Below are positions 1-6,806 of a stretch of 17,485 bases of DNA, piece after piece (within the stretch, counting starts at the first letter, position 1; every line of letters begins with the position of its first letter). The stretch is from NCBI GenBank assembly GCA_009775605.1, contig VSPV01000046.1:1-17485 (forward strand), written 5' to 3'. The position numbers were made by a program, and so were the translations under genes. Source of the DNA: Paramuribaculum sp. (lineage in GTDB: Bacteria > Bacteroidota > Bacteroidia > Bacteroidales > Muribaculaceae). Below the pieces are notes generated by a model, which saw nothing but the letters and a program-made list of their open reading frames with translations, did not search any database and was not told the origin of the DNA.

Positions 1-959
1 AAAGTCATAACTTTATTTGGTGGAGAGCCCTTGCTTATGGAGAATAGAGAAATTCTCAAATATATCGTTGAGAGAGGTGCTAGGCAAAGTTATAAGTTTA
101 CGGTGATATCCAATGGGTATGAGGCGGATATGTTGTTGGATCTATTTGGACAGGGCAAAATAGTCGGCGCCCAAATAACGATTGACGGAACTTCACTTAT
201 TCATAATTCAAGACGTCTTTTATCAGATGGAAGCGCGACATATGATAAAATCATAGAAAACATAATTCTACTGCTGGAAAAAGGGGTTACTGTACGGGTA
301 AGGGTAAATGTTGATAGTGGAAATGTTGACGATTTAGTGAATCTTGAAAATGATTTAGAGAGAAAGGGCTTATTGTTGATAGTGGAAATGTTGACGATTT
401 AGTGAATCTTGAAAATGATTTAGAGAGAAAGGGCTTATTTAAGTTTAATAAGTTTTCAATATACACTGAATTTATTGGTGGCGAATGCAATTTTAATCCT
501 GAAGGATATATGCAGAACGCAGTATCTTATTCAGATTTTGTGACTAAAGTATCTAAATGCAGATTTGCATCAGCAGAGAAGAAAATAAGAACTAGGATAG
601 AAAATGCAATAAATATGAAAAAGGCTCTTGCATTATCACCAAGTCATTGTAATGCACATTATGGAAATATCGTTTTCGATCCGTTTGGTAATATTTATTC
701 TTGTCTGGAGGTGCTGGGCGATCAAACGAAATCAATAGGAAAATACAATAAGGACGGGATTATTTGGAACGAAAGTTCTAAATCTCTTTGGTATGATAGA
801 AAATATAGTGAACGGTGTAGAAAATGTAAATTCATTTTATTATGTGGAGGTGGTTGTTTTGTAAAGTCAATGAAAAAGACCACACAATACTGTGATAATT
901 TTTATGAGAAACTAAGATATGCAGTTAAAAGAATATATGTCGAATCCCTAAAACATTAA
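1..959 (+). pseudogene. Radical SAM/SPASM peptide maturase, 5'-partial, frameshifted by an internal tandem duplication
   Basis: The frame is open from base 1, so the start and the CxxxCxxC cluster motif lie upstream of the window. Visible residues 7-10 read GGEP, the SAM-binding motif of radical SAM enzymes. The first frame ends at a TAG at 400-402. The second part (402-959) continues with a SPASM-type C-terminus: cysteine codons at 648, 702, 816, 825, 843, 855 and 891, including a CxxCx5CGGGC segment that would ligate auxiliary Fe-S clusters. The two parts join in frame if one copy of a 65-bp duplication (309-439) is removed, so I treat them as one broken gene. Such enzymes install radical-derived cross-links in ribosomal peptides, and a precursor-like gene follows 18 bp downstream. 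The exact maturase subfamily cannot be named from the visible part. As written, the product lacks its SPASM domain and is probably inactive. Confidence 0.85.
309..439 (+). repeat. Exact 65-bp tandem duplication inside the maturase gene
   Basis: Bases 309-374 are repeated identically at 374-439 with a period of 65. Since 65 is not a multiple of three, the second copy shifts the frame and brings in the stop at 400-402. The flanks differ immediately on both sides (308 versus 373, 375 versus 440), which marks the precise duplication ends. Absence of any mismatch indicates a recent event or a sequence under recurrent slippage, or an assembly error. Confidence 0.95.
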
Positions 960-977
960 TTCAAATAATTCACAGTT

Positions 978-1163
978 ATGACAAAAAAAATCGAATCCTT
1001 AAATGAAGGGCTTTTTTCAGACTTTGAGATACAAGAACTTGAAGCTCGTTTTGAAACAGACCCTCTTATTCCATCTGCATCATTAGGAGTTATGATGCAG
1101 GAGCCAAGTGACTTTGACTGTTTTACATGCTACTTGTGCTTTTCATGTGATCTTTCTCTCTGA
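978..1163 (+). CDS. Putative RiPP precursor peptide with C-terminal CxxCxxCxxC array
   Basis: This 61-residue peptide has a charged, helix-prone leader (residues 1-30, with the acidic stretch FEIQELEARFETDPL) and a short C-terminal core. The core carries four cysteines at 48, 51, 54 and 57, each separated by two residues. An aromatic residue directly follows each of the first three cysteines (F49, Y52, F55). The last four residues are DLSL. The gene sits 18 bp after the maturase and 24 bp before the outer-membrane protein gene, in the same orientation. A leader plus periodic core next to a radical SAM/SPASM enzyme is the usual layout of a ribosomally made, post-translationally modified peptide. 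No double-glycine cleavage site is present. Likely modifications are Cys thioethers or aromatic-to-Cys cyclophanes, but neither can be decided from sequence. I do not recognise a named precursor family. Confidence 0.75.
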   Translation: MTKKIESLNEGLFSDFEIQELEARFETDPLIPSASLGVMMQEPSDFDCFTCYLCFSCDLSL

Positions 1164-1187
1164 TCTTTAATTTTAATTAGTAACTGT

Positions 1188-3467
1188 ATGATACCTCATT
1201 TTCCCATAAACATCATTATCCTTATTCTATCTCTAATCTCTATTCCCGAAATTTATTCCCAAAATAAGTTGACGGGTATCGTGAAAGATAGCGATGGCAA
1301 TGGTATCGGGTATGTCAAAATAATAGTTATGAGGGATTCGGCAATTATCTGTCACAATACCGCTGACAGCGTCGGACGATACGAAATCCGGGATATCGAA
1401 AAAGGAAAATATGAGGTATCATACGGTTTTTTGGGTTATTCAAGTTTGACTGATACCGTTGAGCTGCAAGATGAAGTATTGAGACATGATGTAATTCTCC
1501 ATTCCTTGAGAAATTTGGATGAAGTTACTGTAAGAGCAAGTCGTTTCGTAAGAAGCGGAGATAAATTGATTGTGACTCCATCCTCCAACCAGATTAAACA
1601 TTCCACTGATGCTTACGGATTGCTTGACATTCTTATGATTCCTGGAATTAAAATTGACAATAATGGAGTGAGGGCCTTTGGGGAAGTAGTGACGATATAT
1701 ATTGATGGCGTAAAGGCTTCGGAGCTTGATTTGAAGAATCTTAGACCAAAAGAAATTCTTAAGGTAGAGTTTATGACGGCTCCTTCGGGTAGATATTTAG
1801 GTGATATCACTGCACTTAATTTTGTGTTACATAAAGTAGCCTCTGGTGGATTTGTATATGGCGATGCCATGCAACGGATAGCTTACCTTAATGGGAACTA
1901 TAATGTAACTGGGAAAGTATATAGGGGCAATTCTCATTTTTCTATTTTTGGAGGATATGAGGATATAAAGGTGACGGATAACTATAGCTATTCTTGTGAG
2001 AGATTTTTATTTAATGGTATTAGTGCCACCCGTACTGCTGACTCTCATAGCGGAATATCCAAGCATAATAATCAATATATTCAGCTTAATTCGGAAAACT
2101 CGACAGACCGGAGACAAATAAAGATTAGTGGCATTTTTGTGCGTAATGCATCACCCGTGGGATCCAGGGGTATGAGTGTGGATTTATCTGACATTTCGGG
2201 CGTAGCTGGATATAAGAGTTTTGCGCAAAGCAAGGATCAAGCAATGAGATATGGTACTGTGATAAATTTTATGCAAAGTATAAGGCAAAATCAATCATTG
2301 AGATTGAATCTTACCGGTAACTATATACGTAATCATCATGATTATTCTTATACTGGAGATGTTACTTCAGATATTTTCTCCAATGTTCGGGAGAATGCCT
2401 TCGACTGGCTGGCTGATTTGAATTATATTATTTCTTTCCGAAATGGAGCGCAACTCACAAGCAAACTATTGTATTCATATAGGGTGAGTATGTCAGACTA
2501 TTTAGGTTCTGTTCAATCGTGGCAACATTTGCGATCGGGCGAGAGTATGGCATATGCTGAGTATCTACATCGTTTCGGAAAGATGTCGTTGCGTTTCAGT
2601 CCTGGTGTGTCGTGGCTTCAGTATTGCGTACATGGACATGAAGTGAGAAATGAAGTTAGTCCCCGGTTGTCTTTTATGCTCACATGGCAACCACGAACAA
2701 ATAGTTTCCTTATGCTCAATGGGGCTATAGGCAACTCATACCCTACCATGGCATTGCTTAGTGATGTCGACCAAAATGTCAATGAATTTGTGATTACGCG
2801 CGGTAATCCTTTATTGGATGTCACCAAAATGTATAGATTTATGAGTAGTTACAATATTACTTTAAGGAAAGTCAATATACAAACGGCAGTAGTTTGGCAG
2901 ATAATGAAGGATCTTCCCGTTACAACTTATACGCCTGAGGACAGACACATAGTGCGTAGCTTTGCATCTGATGTCACCGGACATAATCTCAATGCTTATA
3001 TTGCCTTTACCATGCGTCCGGTAGAAAGACTCGGTATTTCTCTCTCGGCAAATTATGGTTTGTATGATTATGGAGAACGCGTTTCAACTCTCAATCGGTT
3101 TTCGGGCTCGGGACAAATTTCGTATTACTTTGGAGAGTTTTCTGTTGGAGGTCATGTCCAGTCGTCAAATGCTGTGCTTGGAACTGATTTGAGACATGTC
3201 ACTATCCCGTGTTCATATGGGGTAACTGGAGGTTGGGCTCATAAAGGGTTTTCCATGACTTTGGGATTTGAGAATCCTTTCTCTCGGAACCTTAAATATC
3301 GATTTAAGACTATCACTCCATATTATGAGAACCGAGGTTATGAAACATCTGCTAAAACAGGTATGTCTGCTTATTTAAAAGTAAGCTATACTTTTGATTT
3401 TGGTCAAAAAACTAATCATATCCAATTTCAGGGTGATAAAACAATTAATAGTGCTATCCTAAAATAA
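1188..3467 (+). CDS. Outer-membrane beta-barrel / TonB-dependent receptor-like protein
   Basis: The 759-residue protein begins with a hydrophobic signal peptide (about residues 1-25, cleavage probably near IYSQ). A carboxypeptidase-regulatory-like beta-sandwich follows (about 27-105, starting LTGIVKDSDGNGIG). Next is a plug-like domain opening with LDEVTVRA (about 110-215, including IDNNGVRAFG and YIDGVKA). The rest consists of alternating aromatic and polar strands expected of an outer-membrane barrel. This layout matches the Bacteroidetes 'outer membrane beta-barrel family' relatives of TonB-dependent receptors. Its place between a precursor-like gene and a membrane protease suggests export, uptake or recognition of the peptide, which is inference. 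The gene is AT-rich like the two genes before it and ends 4 bp before the GC-rich protease gene. Confidence 0.85.
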   Translation: MIPHFPINIIILILSLISIPEIYSQNKLTGIVKDSDGNGIGYVKIIVMRDSAIICHNTADSVGRYEIRDIEKGKYEVSYGFLGYSSLTDTVELQDEVLRHDVILHSLRNLDEVTVRASRFVRSGDKLIVTPSSNQIKHSTDAYGLLDILMIPGIKIDNNGVRAFGEVVTIYIDGVKASELDLKNLRPKEILKVEFMTAPSGRYLGDITALNFVLHKVASGGFVYGDAMQRIAYLNGNYNVTGKVYRGNSHFSIFGGYEDIKVTDNYSYSCERFLFNGISATRTADSHSGISKHNNQYIQLNSENSTDRRQIKISGIFVRNASPVGSRGMSVDLSDISGVAGYKSFAQSKDQAMRYGTVINFMQSIRQNQSLRLNLTGNYIRNHHDYSYTGDVTSDIFSNVRENAFDWLADLNYIISFRNGAQLTSKLLYSYRVSMSDYLGSVQSWQHLRSGESMAYAEYLHRFGKMSLRFSPGVSWLQYCVHGHEVRNEVSPRLSFMLTWQPRTNSFLMLNGAIGNSYPTMALLSDVDQNVNEFVITRGNPLLDVTKMYRFMSSYNITLRKVNIQTAVVWQIMKDLPVTTYTPEDRHIVRSFASDVTGHNLNAYIAFTMRPVERLGISLSANYGLYDYGERVSTLNRFSGSGQISYYFGEFSVGGHVQSSNAVLGTDLRHVTIPCSYGVTGGWAHKGFSMTLGFENPFSRNLKYRFKTITPYYENRGYETSAKTGMSAYLKVSYTFDFGQKTNHIQFQGDKTINSAILK

Positions 3468-3471
3468 TCCA

Positions 3472-4680
3472 ATGATGACATACACAGACATAGAGGTCAG
3501 CGAGCTTGAGAGTTCGGCCAAGGGGGCGCGGTATGTGCTGAGCCACGGCGGAAGGCATTACGAGGCCAACGCCACGGTGGTGGAGCTGCTGCGCACTCTG
3601 CAGAGCCACGCCGATGAGGCCGAGGCGATAGCCGACTATGCCGCCCGCAGCGGGGGGCGATATTCGCCCGACGAGGTGGAGGCTTTCGTGGCACAACGGC
3701 TCCGGCCCATAGTGGCCGGCGGCGGGGCGGGAAAGTCGCGGCAGTTCCTCTATGAGCGGGAACTCCTTCCGGCCTCGGCCATAGACCGGCTGAGCGACGC
3801 GCTGGCGGTGATGTTCACCCCGTGGGTGATGGCGGTGACGGTGACGCTGGCGCTGGGTGCCGACCTCTGGTTCATGCTCACGGCCGACAATCTGCTGAGG
3901 GTGGACGGTGGCGTAAGCATCTACGGCGTGGCGGGGCTGATGGTGTTTATGTGTGCCTCGTCGATGCTGCACGAGCTGGGCCATGCGGCGGCGTGCAAGC
4001 GCATGGGTGTGGCCCACGGAGGGATAGGCTTCGGGATGTACCTGACGTTTCCGGTGTTTTACACCGACGTGAGCCGCGTGTGGCGCCTTCCGCGCAGGAA
4101 GCGGCTGGTGGTGAATCTGGCCGGAGTGTATTTCCAGTGCTTCATACTGGCGGGACTGCTTGTGTGGTATTACGCCGGAGGCGCCTCTGACGACGTTGCC
4201 CGCTATCTGATACTGACCATGAATCTGGGATTTGTGCTGACGCTCAACCCGTTTTTCCGCTTTGACGGCTACTGGATAGCCTCCGACGCCCTGGGCGTGC
4301 CGAATCTGCGGGCGCGCTCGCGCGAGCTGATAGGCTGGGCGTGGCGCCGCCTGCGCCGCAAGCCGGAGGGCACGCGGCCCTATCTGCTGGGACTCAGCGG
4401 AGGCGCCAAGTGGCTGATGGGAGTGTATGCGGTGGCCGTGAACGCGTTTATGGGCTTCTATTTCTTCTATGCCCTGCCGATGTTTCTGTGGAGTTTCGCG
4501 CAGTCGTTCCCGGCCGAGGCCGAAAGGCTCATAATCTATCTGGGCAACGGAATGACGCCGCCATTCTCGCTGCTGCGCAACATTGTGATGCAACTGCTGT
4601 TTCTGGCCATGATAGGCTATATGATATGGGGTCTCTCGCGTCCGCTGTGGAAGAAATATGCCGGTAGCAGGGGGAAATAA
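3472..4680 (+). CDS. M50-family membrane zinc metalloprotease with possible PqqD-like N-terminus
   Basis: The 402-residue protein has a soluble N-terminal region (about 1-85) whose size and pattern resemble PqqD-like peptide-recognition domains; that match is tentative. A polytopic membrane domain follows. HELGH at residues 167-171 is the HExxH zinc site, NLAG at 215-218 fits the family, and NPFFRFDGYW (259-268, with D265) supplies the third metal ligand region. Together these identify an M50/site-2-protease-type enzyme that cuts within or near the membrane. Related proteases occur in peptide natural-product operons, where they are thought to process or export peptides. Two in-frame ATGs (3472, 3475) are possible starts. 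The start lies 4 bp after the upstream stop, and the 3' end overlaps the next gene by 23 bp, so translation is probably coupled. Base composition is GC-rich, unlike the three genes before it. Confidence 0.85.
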   Translation: MMTYTDIEVSELESSAKGARYVLSHGGRHYEANATVVELLRTLQSHADEAEAIADYAARSGGRYSPDEVEAFVAQRLRPIVAGGGAGKSRQFLYERELLPASAIDRLSDALAVMFTPWVMAVTVTLALGADLWFMLTADNLLRVDGGVSIYGVAGLMVFMCASSMLHELGHAAACKRMGVAHGGIGFGMYLTFPVFYTDVSRVWRLPRRKRLVVNLAGVYFQCFILAGLLVWYYAGGASDDVARYLILTMNLGFVLTLNPFFRFDGYWIASDALGVPNLRARSRELIGWAWRRLRRKPEGTRPYLLGLSGGAKWLMGVYAVAVNAFMGFYFFYALPMFLWSFAQSFPAEAERLIIYLGNGMTPPFSLLRNIVMQLLFLAMIGYMIWGLSRPLWKKYAGSRGK

Positions 4681-6658
4681 GGCCGTCACGGCGGCTGCGG
4701 CCGTAGCTCTGGCGCTTGCCGCAGGTGTGGCGCTGATGCAGGTGAGGGATCCATGGCTATTGGTGCCGTGGATGCTTGTGGCTGTCCTTGCCGTACAGCC
4801 GGGGCAGATAGTGCCGCGGAAGGTTACGTGGACAGATGGCGCCATGGGGGCGGTGTGGGTCTGGAGTCTGGCGCAGATGGCGCTGACGGTGAACCCGCTG
4901 CCTACCCTTTTCATGGCTCTGATGCAGACGGCGGCTATGGCGGCCTATCTTCTGGCGCGGCGCACGCGCCCGGGCGCCCTTACGGCCGGAGTGGCGGCTG
5001 CCGGAACGGTGGCGGCGCTGATAGTGGCGGGGTCGTTTGTGGTGTTCCGGCGCAATGTGCTGGCGGCGGGATTCGGAAGCGTGTATGATTTCAGATTTCT
5101 TTTCCACCCCATGCACATTCACTGCAATATGCTGGCCTCGGCCATGCTGGCATGCTCGGGCGTGGTGCTCGCCGGAATGCCTGAGAAGCGCCGGGGATGG
5201 CGGATAGCCGCCGCGGCGCTGATGTGGATGGCCGTGGCGCTCACTTTCTCGCGCGGCGCATGGCTGGCGATGGCCGTGACGTGGGTGGGGCTGATGGTCG
5301 GCGTGAGGCCTCTGAGGCTTAAACTCGGTATCGGTGTGGCGCTGCTTGTCGCCGTTCTTGTGGTGGCGGCCGCCTGTCCCGCCGAGACTCGCACGGCGCT
5401 GAGCATGGCCTCCACGCAGTCGCAGCAGCTCAGCGCCCGCGCCCGTCTGGACGGCGCTTCCGCTTCGGCCGGGGCTTTCGCTGCGCGCCCGCTCCAGGGC
5501 TACGGCCCGGGCAACTATTCTCTGGCCGTTGACCGCTTCACACCCGACGATAGCTCGGCCGCCTACTCGTCGATTCCGCCCAATGCCATAAGCGCCCTTG
5601 CCGTGGAGCAGGGCTCCGCCGGGCTGCTGATATGGGGCGTTCTGGCTGTTGCGGTCGCGGCCACGCTGTGGCGGTTTCGCCGCAGGAGGGCGTCGGCGGT
5701 CGGAGCGGCTGTGATTGCAGGACTGTGCGTCAAGGAAATGACGCAGTGCTCGCTCTGGAGCTCGTCGGGCACCATGCTTATGATGGCTCTGCTGCTCGCT
5801 CTGATTCAGCCTCAGGCGCATTACGGAGGCCGACGCTGGCGCCGTGCCGGATATGCGGTGCTGGTGGTGACAGCAGCTACACTCGTCACCGGTCTGGCCG
5901 TGCGCTCCGGCTTGCTCCCGCTGCATGCGCCGGGCACGGAGCAACTCCATCGCGGCATCGGGGCGCTGACGTGCTATCACGCAGACGGGAACCGCGCGCA
6001 CCTCGACACCGCCGACGTGGTTCTGGACCGCGCCGCCCGTCAGATGCCATACGACCGGATTCCCGCACAGATGCACGCCGCGGACCGCTGGCTCAGAACC
6101 GGCGACCCTGCCGCGCTTCTCGGAGCCGCCGCGCGCTCCCCGCGCAACCACACACTCCGTTTTCTCGCCGCCCGCGCCTGCTTCGCCGGGAGTGACACTG
6201 CTGCGGCCATAGAGCACCTTGCCGCCGCTGTCAGGCTCGCGCCCCGACTGACTGGCGACGGTTTCGTGGACAGCCTGCTGCGTACCCGGAGTGTGGGGCA
6301 GGTGCTTCGTGATTCCATACTCGCGCGCGCTCCCGGCCCTGAAGCTTCCGCGGGAGAAAAAGCCCGCTACGGTTTTCTGCTTCACCGGTTCGGGATGCTG
6401 CCTCAGGCCGAAGCGATGCTGCGCGAGGCTATAGCCGTGATGCCCTCGCTCTCCACACCCTGGCGGCTGCTTGGCGAGATGGCGGAGGCACGGCATGACA
6501 GCGTGGCCGCACGGGATTGCCGCAAGCGCTACGAGGTGATAACGCGCGGCGCTTTCAGCGCGCAATCGGACAGTGCTTCGGATTTGTCAGCGGAAATGGC
6601 GATCCCCGCGCTCTGGACCCGCGAAAAGGCCATTCTGGCCTCGCGATACGGCTTTTGA
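4658..6658 (+). CDS. O-antigen ligase/polymerase-like membrane protein with C-terminal TPR-like repeats
   Basis: The 666-residue protein has roughly ten hydrophobic segments over residues 8-420. TFSRGAW at 196-202 and GYGPGNY at 281-287 are hallmarks of the O-antigen ligase/Wzy (Wzy_C) superfamily. It is followed by a soluble, alanine-rich helical region (about 420-640), whose segments near 500-530 and 570-630 look like tetratricopeptide repeats. Family members join or polymerise glycans at the outer face of the inner membrane. No glycosyltransferases are visible nearby, so its acceptor here is unknown. Overlap by 23 bp with the M50 protease gene implies coupled expression, and a joint role with the peptide operon is plausible but unproven. 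The ATG at 4658 is the first in frame. Confidence 0.8.
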   Translation: MPVAGGNKAVTAAAAVALALAAGVALMQVRDPWLLVPWMLVAVLAVQPGQIVPRKVTWTDGAMGAVWVWSLAQMALTVNPLPTLFMALMQTAAMAAYLLARRTRPGALTAGVAAAGTVAALIVAGSFVVFRRNVLAAGFGSVYDFRFLFHPMHIHCNMLASAMLACSGVVLAGMPEKRRGWRIAAAALMWMAVALTFSRGAWLAMAVTWVGLMVGVRPLRLKLGIGVALLVAVLVVAAACPAETRTALSMASTQSQQLSARARLDGASASAGAFAARPLQGYGPGNYSLAVDRFTPDDSSAAYSSIPPNAISALAVEQGSAGLLIWGVLAVAVAATLWRFRRRRASAVGAAVIAGLCVKEMTQCSLWSSSGTMLMMALLLALIQPQAHYGGRRWRRAGYAVLVVTAATLVTGLAVRSGLLPLHAPGTEQLHRGIGALTCYHADGNRAHLDTADVVLDRAARQMPYDRIPAQMHAADRWLRTGDPAALLGAAARSPRNHTLRFLAARACFAGSDTAAAIEHLAAAVRLAPRLTGDGFVDSLLRTRSVGQVLRDSILARAPGPEASAGEKARYGFLLHRFGMLPQAEAMLREAIAVMPSLSTPWRLLGEMAEARHDSVAARDCRKRYEVITRGAFSAQSDSASDLSAEMAIPALWTREKAILASRYGF

Positions 6659-6692
6659 CGGGCATTCTTCAGTTTAGGGGTTTGTGGAAGAG

Positions 6693-6728
6693 GTCAGACG
6701 TGTCGGACGGGTCTGACATGTCTGATAT
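6693..6728. repeat. Four imperfect 9-bp tandem repeats (GTCnGACnn)
   Basis: The units are GTCAGACGT, GTCGGACGG, GTCTGACAT and GTCTGATAT, end to end. Units one and three form a perfect 7-bp inverted repeat (GTCAGAC/GTCTGAC), so a hairpin is possible. The array lies in the 148-bp gap between the O-antigen-ligase-like gene and the M28 peptidase promoter. It could be a degenerate intergenic repeat or a site bound by a protein. Confidence 0.75.
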
Positions 6729-6752
6729 GGAGATGGGTTTGGAGTCACTCGG

Positions 6753-6782
6753 TTGCCGACTTGGAAATAATTCGTAAATTTG
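6753..6782 (+). promoter_or_regulatory. Bacteroidetes-type promoter for the M28-rnz-tadA operon
   Basis: A -33 TTG at 6753-6755 is followed after 19 bp by TAAATTTG (6775-6782), a full match to the -7 consensus TAnnTTTG. Transcription would begin near 6788, about 20 bp before the ATG at 6807. This argues against an upstream in-frame TTG at 6780 as the start. Confidence 0.7.
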
Positions 6783-6806
6783 CCTGAAATGTCACAAATA
6801 GTGCTT

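Noticed and set aside
402..959. Independent SPASM-only gene with a GTG start
   Set aside because: The start falls inside the duplicated segment and the protein continues the upstream radical SAM frame once one repeat copy is removed, so a broken single gene is simpler.
3454..4914. Antisense open frame (486 codons) opposite the M50 gene
   Set aside because: His/Arg/Gln-rich shadow without recognisable fold; it overlaps two convincing genes.
4757..6565. Long antisense open frame (602 codons) opposite the O-antigen-ligase-like gene
   Set aside because: It is the mirror of a GC-rich gene, has low-complexity Arg/His/Gly-rich sequence and no domain; the + strand protein has clear motifs.
6517..6777. 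Small + strand frame running through the GTCnGAC repeats
   Set aside because: It overlaps the end of the ligase-like gene in another frame, and its repeat-coded tail is explained by the DNA repeat.
6780..6806. Upstream TTG start for the M28 peptidase
   Set aside because: It overlaps the -7 promoter element and would place extra residues before a good signal peptide.
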